From Brachypodius melanocephalos (Eukaryota; Chordata; Aves; Passeriformes; Pycnonotidae): DNA of 64,000 nt. The notes beneath the pieces are model-generated. The model was not told the origin of the DNA and did no database searches. It saw only the letters and a program-made list of their open reading frames with translations. This document shows positions 50,701-63,075 of the stretch, piece by piece. Position 1 is the first letter of the stretch. Every line of letters begins with the position of its first letter. The stretch covers positions 8,179,316 through 8,243,315 of the forward strand of contig VZSR01000514.1 of NCBI GenBank assembly GCA_013398615.1, read 5' to 3'. Position numbers and translations under genes: made by a program.

Positions 50701-53700
50701 CCTAAAATTGAAATTCTTTATACATTTAAAGTGTGCAGTTGAAATATAGGTAGTTGGGTAAATGCCGTGACTGTTACCCAGGGAAAAGTTTAGCCATTAA
50801 AATTAATGAAAAAATGTATGTTTGTAGTTTGCAAAATGAAAGAATATATGGTGTTACAAGAGGTTTTATCTTCTGTATATTTTTTAAAAATGTAATAAAT
50901 ACAAAGCAAATAGCACTGGTTTATCCAAGGGAATATTGAAATCCATTAGGAATGTACTTGGAGTAATCTGATTCAACAAGTCAGTATATTTCTTTCAAAA
51001 CATAATATCGGCACTACATTGTGCAAGATGAAGGTTAGATTACATTTTCTAGCCGGTGCAATAATTCCCACATCATAAATTCTGATGAAATGATATCAAT
51101 ATATATAAAGCAAATGGATGTCTGACCCAGCGTGGCTCTCTGGTTCTCAGATGTAGAAGCTGACACACGAGCAAATCCCAGCTGCCTTGTGCAGAACCAT
51201 TACAACTGTGCCATTCCTGGGAAATTGTTATTAGCTGTCCTGACCAGAAGCTGCTGCTGGAGCTTGTGGTTTCTGCTCTGAATATTAAACTTTGGCACAC
51301 AAGAGTCCTTATTGTGGGGAGCACTTGGAAATGGTAATACTGAATTGCTTTATATTTGCAGGGTTTGATTGCCTCAGATGATACAGGTCTAGCTGGTGGG
51401 CCTCTCTTGCTGCCTGTATTTCCAGATTATAAATCATTCCTCTGACAGGATATCTGCCATAACCAGTTCCCAGTTTCTGGAGTATCCTGCTTTATATTAC
51501 ACCTGGTAACTGGTTTTCTGGGCTGTGTGCTTTTCCCATGACTTTCAAGAATAAAGGCAAAAATTGATTTTTTTATATATATATATCCTAATTTTTACAT
51601 CAAGTGTCACAGAGCGTGTGAAACAACAGGGTAGAGATTTGGAAAGAATGACTGAACTTGAGAGACCCTGTAAATGGCCAAAAATGCTTAAGTAAAACAG
51701 ACCCAAGTACTATTATGAGTGCTGCTCTTGACATATAAAGCCTTTTAGAAGAATAAAAAACTTAGAGTTGATCTTCCAGGTCAGCTTGGGGTAAAAAGTT
51801 TGGACAGCGTTTGAAGTCTGTGACAGAAAGAGTTGAGTTCATTTAGGACAGTCTGTTAAAGCAGCATAACAATTTTCTCAGAACTAGGAAAATTATTAGA
51901 GTTATGCTTCTCTGATTCTTGAAGAATAGTCATGTTAAATTGGAAAAAATAGTCAAAAAAGAATTATTGTTCGTGATATTGCAGTTAAAATATAGAGTAC
52001 TAACTATGAAATACGATTTCACAGTTTTTAATCTTTGTTAGTGCGGAGTCTTGGGTAACTCTTTGCTGTCTCCTCATGACTTTGTGAGATTAAGACCTCA
52101 ATGATGTTCAACCCACTATCATATTAAAATGCCTCAATAAGTCTTTAAGAGTATATACAAGATTTTGATATTTCACAAGTTTGCTTTTGGGTTTGTTTAT
52201 TTTAAATGTTTTTCATTAACCTGTCATTTCAGAGAGTTTCAGGAAGTTCATGAATATCAGATTAGTGACTATATCAGAAATATCCTGATTTCTTTCTAGA
52301 AAGTCACAATAGCAGTGATATAATAGTTAAACAGAAAGGTATTTGGATGCACAATAATCAAATAATGTGAAACACAAAGGTTTTAATGGTATTTACAAAA
52401 TTATTTCTTTCTCCAAACATTTCCAGGGAAAACGGAGGGGACTTTTTCAATTAAAAATGCTTCAAAGAATATTTTTCCTTTTTAAGGATTGTATATGAAA
52501 TTTGGAAAATATTTTAACATTCTAAACACAACTTTTAAACAAGAAAACTCCAGGTGTTCTTTGAGAATTAAACCAAAGTTTCCTTTAAGGAGAAAACACA
52601 CTGTTGTCAGAATTAAAATTTTAACAAAATCAAACATTGATTAGCCCTGCAAAATAAAGCATCAGTGTTCTTGACTTGGAAATAACAATTTACTTTCGAG
52701 GAACAATTTAAATGTATTTGAAATACACATTCAGATGCAGACACAGTAGGAATCTGACTCATCAGAGATTTCCCTGTGTGCTGATTCTGTGATGGAAAAA
52801 GTGAAGGGAGGAAAATCATTCATCCACACACCCCATAATTCAGCACACAAATCCCAGTACACTCTTCCCAAATCTCAGCAAAGATTTAACAGTGAAATAC
52901 TGCAGCAGGGTCTCATGTTACCAGGATTTATTGTTTTCCAAAATACACTAAGGAGCATTGACTAGAATGCCAAGAAGTTCAATTAGAAATAAGAGAAAGA
53001 AAAGAACACCTGTTGGGTTTGAGGAAAAGCATATTTGGGGATTCAGTTGGCTTCTCAGTGTCTTGGGGAATTCTGAATTCCTCCCTGCTCTTTAAGAGGC
53101 GATGCTGGCCCAAGACAAGTTAATGTTCTATTGATATCAGAGAGCTGAAGCTGGTGCTGATTTTGACAATGTGATGAAGGGCTGGCCAGGCACAAGTGGT
53201 ATGTGGAGGAGGCAGCTTCCCGCTGAGCCAGGGCTGTGCTGGATGTGTGCTGCATCTGGGAGGAATATCTGAGAATGTCACCCCCTTCTTTCCACAAAGC
53301 AATATGTGCCTGGTGGTGCAGCCTCCACTGGCAAAAATCTGCTCACAGGTCCATGCTAGGCTATTCCCTCAGTAAAGGCTGTTTGCCTGAGCCCCAGCAG
53401 TGGCACTTTTCATCACAGTTTCATGCTGAAGATCATTCCTGTGCAGCAGGTCAGGATTACACCCAGGGTTAATGCCAGCATTGCTCTGGAATCCCACAGT
53501 GAGGGACTGTGAGGGGCACAGACTGGAGAATGCTCTGTGCCTAAAGCCAGGGTGCTCTCCTCATCCAAATTCCAAAACATTGCATCAATCAGGACATTGC
53601 CTGCCTTCCTTTCAAGTGGCTACCACAAAACTCCCTGCAGGAATGGGCACAAGCCCAGCTCTGGGCTGGCAGAGTCCATTGATCAGCAAAGATGCATCTG

Positions 53701-54550
53701 GCCCTCACTTTGATTTGGGAGGAAGCTGGGATTTGCCTGTGTCATCCCCCTGAGGATTTACATGCTGCAGCATCACTAACAGCTGTAAATAGAGACACAA
53801 ATTTTCTTGTGGTATGAGCATCATTGTGTATCCTGTGAGATGTGAATGCCATGCTATATTAGACGAAGATTGCCTCGTTCATGAAAGAGGAAGGGACTGT
53901 GGCAGTGTAGAGCTAAAATTACTTGTGGCAATTTCTTATCCAAATTGAGATTTTTCCCTAGACTCCATAAACCAGCTGCTTGCTTATTCCATCACTGCTG
54001 AAGATGTTAACTGCACAGCATAACAGCCTTATAAAAATGCTGCTTACTTCCCAAAAGCTGAGCACACAATGGACAATGTGCAGGGGTGGTGGGGTTGGCT
54101 TCACTACAGCAGAAAATTTGCTGAATCAATTTCTGCTGACACAGATTTATGCATATGGCTGCTATATCAATTTATTTGGGACCCTTTCTGGATTCACAGG
54201 GCAATTATAAAAGAAGCAGAGAAAGAATCTAGGTTATCTCAACAGTCAGGAATAATAACACTGGAGATGATATTACAGCTAAATGTTACTGCAGCAGCTT
54301 CCTCTTTTTTTAGCAACTGTCCCCAAAGTTTTGCACTTAAGTAGGATGTGGGCTTCAAATAGGACAAATAAACAATATGTGTTAGCTCCCCTACATATTT
54401 ATTTATGAGCTTTAAATCAGTCTCTGGTGTGAAATCCCATCTCATTTGGCCCAGAAGCATGAGACAATGTATGGAGTTTTAAATTTTTTAGAAACTTGGG
54501 AAAACATAAAATATATCCTCAAGAAAAATCAAAGTAAAATTGGACAGGGA

Positions 54551-54593
54551 CTGTGCTGCTGCTGCTAAAAAAAAAAAAAAAAAAAAAAAAAAA
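54551..54593. repeat. CTG-rich stretch followed by A27
   Basis: CTGTGCTGCTGCTGCT is followed by 27 uninterrupted A, the longest homopolymer in the window. No retrocopy was recognised upstream. Confidence 0.95.
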
Positions 54594-55189
54594 GCTCAAG
54601 TCCTTTTGGAGCTGGTAACCAGTTTCAAACAGTTTCTTGTTACCAGTTTGTTAATCTGAAAGCAGAACTACAATCTACCTTAAAACCAGTTCAGGATTTT
54701 GCTCACTGGAGGTTCCTCCCAGGACCTGCTTTTCAGAGAGACAGATGGATATTCAGCACTTTTTCTGTCCCCTCAACACTGTCAAATCACTAATCACAAA
54801 ACAGAAAAGACTGTTTATATCTTTATACCATTTTCTGAAGCCTCTCAGATAAAAGACAACCTATATAGATACACATGGCAGGAAATAAAATATACCCACC
54901 TGCCTAGGACTTGGTGATATTTTTGTTCACCACCAGCTGTGGGCTGTGGTGAGTTGTCACTAGGTAAGCTTGGAAAGCCTGCACTGCCTGTGACTTATTT
55001 TGTGATACGTTTTAAAATACACAGGGTGGTGTTTTTGCAGACACCCTGGCAGTTTAGAGGAGTGGCAGATTTTGTCCTTTACGTCTGGTTAAGTGGAAAT
55101 AAAAAATGGTGCTGGTTGACAACAAATAAAGGGCATGAAAATGTTCCTGTAACACAGGGCTTACAGCAATCTAACAACAAACCTCGTGG

Positions 55190-55330
55190 AAGATGTTAAT
55201 ATTGCAGGAATTTAATTCTGTTTATCCGGGGCAGAATACGCATTAATTGCCTATTTAATCATGTTTATAATTAAACTCGTTATAACAATGATTCACGCAT
55301 CAGCTTCTCTAATTACACAGGCAGGACAGC
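55190..55330. promoter_or_regulatory. Candidate conserved noncoding element (homeodomain/forkhead-type words)
   Basis: The block includes TTTATCCGGGGCAGAATACG, CATTAATTGCCTATTTAATC, ATGTTTATAATTAAACTCG and GATTCACGCATCAGC. Dense TAAT cores, a forkhead-like TGTTTA and retained CpGs suggest a developmental enhancer core. No coding or repeat explanation was found. Confidence 0.42.
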
Positions 55331-55381
55331 ATTATTTCCTCCTTGCTGTTCCCTCGTATAGGCTGGAGATTCCTGGTGTCA

Positions 55382-55415
55382 CCTATGAAGGGGTGTCACT
55401 TCCTATGAAGGGGTG
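55382..55415. repeat. 20-bp period duplication
   Basis: CCTATGAAGGGGTG occurs at 55382-55395 and 55402-55415. Confidence 0.93.
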
Positions 55416-55899
55416 AGTATGGCCAGGGAAAGCTGTTCCCCGAGCAGAGAGGCTCTGCTATGGCTGCTCCACGTGTTTGTTTATTTAATTGGACTATTGG
55501 CTTATTGAATAAAATATTATTGTTCTTGTCTTTACCCTTCCTCTTCCTTAAAAGCTTCCAGCCAGGTGTCACTGAATGTGACACAGCTCCTGACACCAGA
55601 ACTCATCCCCACTCTGTGTGCAGGATGATGGATTTGGGATTCAGGGACAGGGGACTGAGGATGTCTGAGCATTTTCAGTGACCTCTGCAGACACACAGTG
55701 AATTTTGGCTGGCTCAGAGTCTCACAATGGTGTCATGCTGATGAGAGGCCTTCCTTGGCAAAGTGCCTACAGCTCAGCACTGAGGGCACCCCAAGAGGGT
55801 CTACCACAATTTTTTTTTCTTTTTAGATAGAATTACATGATGCATATCAAATAAGAGCATTTTGTCTTATTCCAGTTCCACTGTCAAGCAATTTGCAAA

Positions 55900-56030
55900 T
55901 GAGTTCAGCATCGTTATCCTCAATTTGCAAACCAGGAGGCTGAGGTTGAGACAGCAAATACACCTAGCCCAGAGTCAGACAATGGAAGGGCATTGAAAGT
56001 CTATTCTCTGAGATCCACCAGGTTCCTCAT
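55900..56030 (+). mobile_element. MIR/CORE-SINE relic
   Basis: ATCGTTATCCTCAATTTGCA, then CAGGAGGCTGAGGTTGAGAC, AGCAAATACACCTAGCCCAG and AGTCAGACAATGGAAGGGCA follow the MIR order (TATCCCCATTTTACAGATGA, GAAACTGAGGC.CAGAGA, TTGCCCAAGGTCACACAG, TGGCAGAGCTGGGATT). It is diverged but collinear. Confidence 0.6.
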
Positions 56031-56062
56031 TCATTGAACAGCCCATTTGAAGCAAGATTATC

Positions 56063-56078
56063 TTTTTTTTTTTTTTTT
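56063..56078. repeat. T16 homopolymer
   Basis: Sixteen uninterrupted T directly right of the MIR-like relic. Confidence 0.93.
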
Positions 56079-59000
56079 AATTTTCATTTTTAAACAGATA
56101 CAACATTAAAGTGCAGTGCAATTTAGCTCCTTCTTTCACTGAGCACAAAAGGTTCAGTTCTTGCAAGAGACAGGTTAAAATATCTGGGGGCATACATGTG
56201 TGTATATGGTTACAAATACATAGCTCCTTCTCCTCAATACTACTTGCACATCATAGTTAAAATTCTGGAAGATAAACTAGGGATGCATATTTTCAGCAGT
56301 CTAACAGCACTGTCATAAAAATTCACAGCAGGCTGAAAATAGCTCAGAAGCTAATTACTTTAAAACATTTTTTTTTTCTGGAAAAATCTTGTTTTCCCCT
56401 TGAAGCAGTGATTTGGAAAGTGTATCCTTGTTTAAGTCTCCACACCCCGCTTCCCTTGTCTGCTATAACTGAAAAACGGCTCCATTATTTAGTTAAAACA
56501 ATTGCAGACAAATTGAATCTGTAATGAGGATCAATTACTATTGGTATCTTGGAATGTTTTTACATAATTAAGTTCTAGACTTTCCCAAGCAGGTCTGGCT
56601 GCACAGGAATTAGAGATGAGGATTTGAGTCATCACATGAGGCTGCTACAGTGCAGTGCAAAACCTGGAGTACTGGAAAAGCTCTGGGTGCTTTTTGTATT
56701 GCTCTGACCTACAGAAGTGCTCCAACTCTCTCCTAAAGATCTAGACCCTTGTTTGGGGGGCTGGATGAGTCCATCAATCAATGCTCCAAAATGTTTTGAT
56801 CTAGAAAAGTCTTTTGTAATTTAGGTCTGGAAGGAGAGTGGTTGCACAGCTTCAAACTCAGCAAGGTCATGACTGAAACTTCCACAGCAAGACTGAGAGA
56901 TGTCTGCACCCATGCAAGGCTATTGCAGGTTTTTATTGGTGCATCAGAGATGTAGCTAGGGAGAAACCCACTTCAATTCTCCTTACTCAACTTTTATGAT
57001 GCTTTCTCTCTAAGTTTGAATACAAGGAGACCATTTCTGTGGGCTGAATTCCAGTGGGCTGGTGCTCCCTGACCTCAACAAATGATCAGCTCACTCTTTT
57101 AGACAGTCTTCCCTAGGAAAAAAAGTCAGGGTTGCTTGCTTGTTCAGGAAATTAGCTCCCTTTCCAGCATGCTGGAAGAAAAGTGCTCAAAGATGAGCGA
57201 AGCAGGAAGCAATATAATGGAATAGCATCTTAAAAATCCTTCTCTCCTGTGAAACCAGCTGAACACAGTCCCACACTCTGTATTTGTTGGGACCAAGTCA
57301 GTTTGTCTTGCATTTGGCCCAGGAGACTCTCAGAGCATCATGCCTGTTCTGCTATCTAGTGGCTATTCTTAAAAATACATCCAGTGCCACGCAATCTGAA
57401 AAAAAATTAATCCTGCTTTTCCCCTCCTCCTTTATCGTATAACTTGTTCAATTATATTGTCTTTTCTTGTCTCAATTCCTATCTACAATTATACCTCCCC
57501 AAAGCAGCTATTGTATAACCTGTGGGTCTTGGATTAAGTTCAGTTGTCTAGTTGACCCTCCTCCTGACCCTCACTTAATTAAATACAGGATTAAGCCCAA
57601 GACGTTTGCAACTCAAATCTCAGGTTAAAGCTGAGGGAGTTCAGAGCTCTGGCAATGAACTGTCTGATGTTCATGAATGAGCTCACCTGGCCTTGTAAAA
57701 CAGCACAAAGTGCCTGGTGCTTTGAAAGGGCAGCTGCTTTTAACCCTTTCGTGGTGCATCTCTCACTGCCTGTGAATGGAGAAGTGGGAGAATGGGAGAG
57801 GGGCTGTTGAACAGCACAGGGGTGGACAGAGGCTACTCCTTCCCCAAATCATGACAAAAACAGGAAAGGCAAAGTCTCACCACCAGTTTTGGGAGAAGTT
57901 CAATGCCAGAGAGGCTGTTAAGTGCTCTGAGTGCTACCCCAGTGACCTGAGGAGGTTTTCAATAATTTTAATCAGCACATTGTTTTTCCTCCTCCAGTTT
58001 TCTGCTGCCAGGTCTAGGGATCAGCCTCAGCAGATAATCAGCATTTCTTTGAAGCTCACATGGAAGCATGGATTATCTTTTTTGCCATCAGGAACACAGA
58101 CTAGTTAAAGCTAAAATAAGTCATAAATCAGCAAAAAAGGGCACCTAATTATAAAAATGAGGTATATATAAAACAATTCTGTAAGAACAAGAATGAGTAG
58201 CTTTCTCAAAAAACAAAATTTAAAGTTATTTATGTTTAACCCTTGAAAGAGAGCATTCCTGTTTAACTGAAATAAAACAGAATAACAACCTTGGGTGTAT
58301 TGAGACTCTGCATTTTTTCTGAAGCACACACCATCCTGTGTCATCTCTGGGGGTATTTGGAGTTTTCCAGGTTAGAGCTGTGGGTGCAGGGACACGTTGG
58401 TACAGCTGAGTTTCTTATAGCAGTTGTGTGCATATTCCCCAAAGCTTTCTTTCAGAACCTGAGTTACCAGAACCTGAGTTACCAAAATCAGTTGCTCATC
58501 ATATATTTGTGTATTAAAAAGAAGAGAAACAACCCCATGCTGGACCAAATCTCCAGGCAGTGTAAACCAAAGGAGACAATGGATCAAAGCTGATTTTCAT
58601 TAGCTCTTCTTCTAATCTGGGGCACTTGGAAACTGCCTGCTAAATTTTACAGAGCAAATCTAAAGCCTCATACTTAACAGGGATAATACAGGTATTATAC
58701 TCTGCACGTTTCCCATCATGTCTGGCCATAAATAGGAATTTTGAGGAAGAACACCAAGTCATTACTATTAAGGGACTTTTTTGAGAGTTGACTGTATAGG
58801 ATGCAGAACTTAATGGAGCTTTTAAGTGCACACAGGAAATCCTGCTGTGTTCCAATAGTCAGAGCATGAGGATGGGATCTGGAAACAGTCAGGAGACAAG
58901 GTCCCAGACTACAAAAACTTCTGATTTAAGCAAGTGGGTAATTCTTATCGAAAATTGAATTTGTACTTAAACATTTTACACATTGGAGGATGGAACCTCT

Positions 59001-60039
59001 CTCTCTTTGCTAGCCCAAGCAGAAATAAAGGGAGAAAGACTGAAAAAAATCAAAGGTTATTGGACAGAAGTGTGTTTAGTTTGCATTCTTCAACACCTGG
59101 CTGAAGACCATTTTTTCCCAGTGCAAGACAAACACTGAGCTTGTAAATTATAAATTCCCTGAAAAAAAATCAGTGTTTTTCTGCGAATCAGGCTCCAATC
59201 TCTTCACCATGAACCAAACCCAGCAGGCACAAGGCCTCAGGCATCAGCAGCACCTCTGAAGAGACTCAGTGAATGCACCAGCCAGTGGAAGAACAATTCC
59301 AAACACATTATTCAGGGTGTCTTGTATCATCTCTATAACGTGTATTGACATTTTCTTGCTGCTGTCTGCTTTGCAAATGTCATGTCACACAGGATAAAAT
59401 GAAGAGCAGTACCAGGAAAACCACATAATCTGACTGGGTCAGGGGCTGAGCTCCTGGGAAACCCACAGGAGAACCCTCAGCCTGAACCTTGCCAGGTAAT
59501 CTGCATTCAGGTACTTCAGGCTTTTAAACCCGTGGCATTAGTTGGAGAGCATTTGTCTGAGATGTCCGTCACTGGTGACAAAGAGTTTGTTTGTTTTTAA
59601 AATCTGCTTTAAATCTAATGGGCCACCGAATCTCCCCAAACTCCATTTGACAGTATTATTTTTCCAGATTAATTTTTTTTTAAGAACAAAGGAGCTTGAC
59701 ACCACATACAATGTGGAATAAAAAACTTTGAAAATGAGTAAAAAGCAACCCCGTGACTAATACATTCACTATGTGAAGGAGCAATGGCTTAGTGGATCTC
59801 CTATTTCATAGGCAAAAATGCAGAGATTGCCTCTTTTGTCAGTTCATAGATAAAATCCTATTCTTTGTAATCCCTGAAGAAACAAATCAAATAAGCTCTG
59901 GCTGAGCTAACCATTTTCAATCCATCAAAGCAATCAAATTCTGTTTACCTGAATCAGAATGATTTCTAAAATGTTATTAAAAAGTAAAATGGAGTTTAAC
60001 TATTCCAAAAAACTGAAAATGATGTGCAAACACAAAAGG
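56079..60039. other. Intergenic, no gene recognised
   Basis: AT-rich sequence with the 15-bp duplication at 58.45 kb. A plus-strand frame of 110 codons (57776-58108) has no recognisable domain. Confidence 0.7.
58453..58483. repeat. 15-bp tandem duplication
   Basis: CAGAACCTGAGTTAC is present twice head to tail. Confidence 0.95.
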
Positions 60040-60300
60040 GATAAGATTTCAGTAATTATGTAGACACAAAGTCGGTGCCATCATTTGTACCACAATACAA
60101 TGTAGCCATGGCATATAAAGATAAAGCTTCCTTTGTCTAACATTACTGCTGCAAGTGATGCATAAACATAATTAATGTAAGAAGTCTTCAAAGGGGCGAA
60201 TATTCATTTAGTCAGTTAGTTTTATTGCTCTTTCAGGCAAACAAAAGTTTTATAATTTAATAAACCAATTAACTGATTATGTATTTCACCCAAAATATTT
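60040..60300. promoter_or_regulatory. Candidate conserved noncoding element
   Basis: The stretch includes AAAGTCGGTGCCATCATTTG, ACAATGTAGCCATGGCATAT, CCTTTGTCTAACATTAC (SOX-like), AAGGGGCGAATATTCATTTA and ACCAATTAACTGATTATG. It has retained CpGs and no open frame or repeat. Confidence 0.33.
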
Positions 60301-60396
60301 GTATATCACACATTACTATCGCTTCACCAATTGCCATGGTTTTACACACAACAGAGCTAGTGTGTGGTGCTACAGTCAAAGCTTTGCACTTAATGT

Positions 60397-60439
60397 TTTG
60401 CTTTGCCCATTATTCACTCATTTGCTTTGCCCATTATTC
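60397..60439. repeat. 24-bp local duplication
   Basis: TTTGCTTTGCCCATTATTC occurs at 60397-60415 and again at 60421-60439, a recent tandem duplication with a 24-base period. Confidence 0.95.
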
Positions 60440-60844
60440 TGGAATGAATGCCATGAGAGGCTTCTGCCAAACCAGATTCCCTAAATTCAGCATCAGGGTT
60501 CATCCAAACCCTATGCTGTAGTACCTCTGAAATAAAATCATTATGTTGGTTCTCTGTCATGATCCTTGAGCTGATCTACATGAAAAATAAATTTTTTGTT
60601 TGGCTTTTATTCAATATATACATATAGGAGGGTTCATAGTTAGTTTTGCCTTCAGTCCACAATTCAAAAATAGGTTTGTTTCATTAACTGCTGAGGTCTT
60701 ATAGAGACTGTGACATCTGCCTTTGCACTTCTGTGCTCTGTCAAAATACAGTCCTAAATTTGTCAAGGCTAGGACACAAAAATTATGTCCTTGCTCAGTG
60801 TGGAACCAAACCTCATGTGATAGTTATTTCGTTGTGTAATGAGA

Positions 60845-60985
60845 GGCAGCATATGCCAGTGGTTAGCATGAGACTGAAAGTGGGAACTTAGCCATCTGTT
60901 TCCAGCAAGAACAGTGCCTGTGTGTTTCTGGAAAAATCTCATCCCTCTCGTGCCTCAGTTTCTCGAGCAAAATTATGGATAAATT
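60845..60985 (+). mobile_element. MIR/CORE-SINE relic, 5' half
   Basis: GAGGCAGCATATGCCAGTGG with TTAGCATGAGACTG corresponds to the MIR tRNA-related start (AGCATAGTGGTTA.GAGC). About 70 bases later CTCTCGTGCCTCAGTTTCTC and GAGCAAAATTATGGATAA correspond to CTCTGTGCCTCAGTTTCCTC and ATCTGTAAAATGGGGATAA. Order and spacing agree with MIR. Confidence 0.6.
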
Positions 60986-61446
60986 GTTCTGGACCTTCTT
61001 AGAACATGAGAGCCATTGCTACTGCTCTGACTTGGACGATGAGGAGCAGAAAGGGCTCGTGCACCTAAATTATGTTCAGCCAAAGAAAATTCTGCCTCAT
61101 GACACAGCCCCACTCTCAGCTCCATGGAATACTGGAGCCCATGGATTACTGTCCATGGAAGTTCACATTCCATGTTTCAAATATTCAGGCAGTGAAACTG
61201 GCCTAGAGGCAATAATTTAACCCTTCTCTTTGGGCTCTGAAAATCAGCAGTGTTTTAGTTCAGAAACTCCTATTTTGTGAAGAAATGCAGTTCTTAGAAA
61301 ATTTGGAATCTGCAGTGCCTCCCTGTATGAGTCAGAGCCCATCACTGCCTCTGCTTCTTCTCAAACCTTCATAGTGTTTCAGTGTGTCTGGAGGAACCAA
61401 GAGCAACTTAGTCCAACTGCACATTTTTTTTCGATGCCCTTCTTTC

Positions 61447-61460
61447 TGTGTGTGTGTGTG
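61447..61460. repeat. (TG)7 short microsatellite
   Basis: Seven TG units lie about 250 bases left of the (CA)14 repeat. Confidence 0.9.
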
Positions 61461-61712
61461 TTAATTTTTCAAGAAAAAAATTACCATTGTCTGTAATTAT
61501 TGGCGGTAAGAGCAACAAAAAAAAGAAAAGAAACCAAAACACAACCCACCCCCCACCAAAACTCTTGATACTTTGTCTTTGCAGCTGGTAGTTTAACTTT
61601 TACATTTCCATTTCCCGTGCAGCAAGGTGCTCAGCTGCACTGATAAATTTTAGGTAATGAGGAACACACCAAAAATGTGCAGTGCTGTCCCTCTCATATA
61701 CACATGCACAAC

Positions 61713-61740
61713 CACACACACACACACACACACACACACA
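61713..61740. repeat. (CA)14 microsatellite
   Basis: Fourteen uninterrupted CA dinucleotides are seen, the longest dinucleotide repeat in the window and likely to vary in length. Confidence 0.97.
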
Positions 61741-62924
61741 ATATACTCAGAACATTAAAGAAAGCTGTTAAGCTAATCTAGGGCATCTAAATGGGCAATA
61801 TATATTGAATCCATGCTCCATTGATCATAATTATTGCGGTGCCCTTTATCAAGTAACCATCTTAAACCATTATTTAGAGATCATTTTGCTTTCCATTACT
61901 GTCACTATATTGCAGAATTTGCCAGGAACTGGCAGCTGTGTGATAGAGGGGTGTGCAGCTGTATTAGCCTGGAATCTGCTCCTGTTATCCAACAATGTTT
62001 CTAAAATGAGAGACTTAGTGCTGTATTCACACAACTTTTGGACAGCCTTTAACTTCATTCTACAGTGAAAAGTCGCTCACACAGGCTTTGTTTGCCACAT
62101 AGCTCCTTCCCACCTTGAATTCTTTGCATATTTCCCTTAAAATTAATTTGTCCTTTTTTATGAAAATACAGCCTGTATGTATTGAAAAGCATTTCTTTCG
62201 GTGTAACTGAGAGTTACTAAATGGCTGCACTACTGCTCTGTGTGTTTGAAATGATTTATGAACACCCACAAAACCATTATTGCTCTTTAGGTGATGTGAA
62301 AGAGGGAAAGAGCAGTATTTTATTCTCAGCTGGCCGTCAAACTGTGCATCACACAAACAATAACATCATTGAACAAAACTCTAGGTCTAAGAACAGCTGA
62401 AGCTAAATTCAAAGTACAGTATTTTCACAAGTACTCAGAAAACACCTGGCTTGTTTGCCTTGTAAGAAGATTAGAGGAACACAGTGAGAAAAGAGGAAAA
62501 CATGGTTCTTAATGAGACCAGCATCATTTTAGACTGAATCCCTATCCCAAGCCTCTCAAAGTAATGCACCTGGCATGTGCTGCATGCTGTGATATTAATA
62601 GATGTATCAGGAGCACAGGTGTTTAAGCTGATATTTGCCAGTTTAACCAGGTGGTAAGGAGATTTTAATGTCTCACAAAAGTAAGAGGATGGAAAAACAG
62701 AAGTTTCAGACACTCATCATCAGTGTTAGACTACAAAATGGTACTAAACATGTTGGATATAACTAAATCAGCATTAATCTTCCGACTTACAGCGAGGTGC
62801 ACAGCATATTAAGAGATCACTTCAACTCTTGATCAGAGTTTGTCCCAGGCCTTAAACACTGAAGTGTGGGAGTCCTTTTGAGCAGCCTGGATACTCAGGA
62901 GCCCTTTGTATATCACAATCCAAG

Positions 62925-63075
62925 TGACCTCTGGAAAAAAATCATGTAACCTTTCAAAGCTTTTTTTTGCCTATCTGTAAAATGAAGATAATAACGCTTC
63001 CTAATCTCAGGACTTGTGAGACTTTAATTGATTATTAGCATTTGTATAATCATTTTGAGCTCCAGAGACTGCATA
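62925..63075 (+). mobile_element. MIR/CORE-SINE relic, 3' half
   Basis: CATGTAACCTTTCAAAGC, then GCCTATCTGTAAAATGAAGA, TAATAACGCTTCCTAATCTC, TTGTGAGACTTTAATTGATT and TTTGTATAATCATTTTGAGC match the MIR 3' half (AACCTCTCTG.GCCTCA..., ATCTGTAAAATGAGGATAATA, CCTACCTCA, GTGAGG.TTAATTA..., TTTGTAAAGC.CTTTGAG). This is the best preserved MIR-type copy in the window. Confidence 0.65.

Larger units (their letters stand above)
46031..55189. other. Intergenic, no gene recognised
   Basis: No exon series or confident transposon was recognised. A plus-strand frame of 86 codons (48889-49149) is free of repeats but matches nothing I know. The G/C-richer patch at 53.1-53.75 kb has frames on both strands and no gene structure. 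Confidence 0.65.

Noticed and set aside
54551..54593. A27 run considered as the tail of a processed pseudogene
   Set aside because: No coding remnant, polyadenylation signal context or target-site duplication could be recognised.
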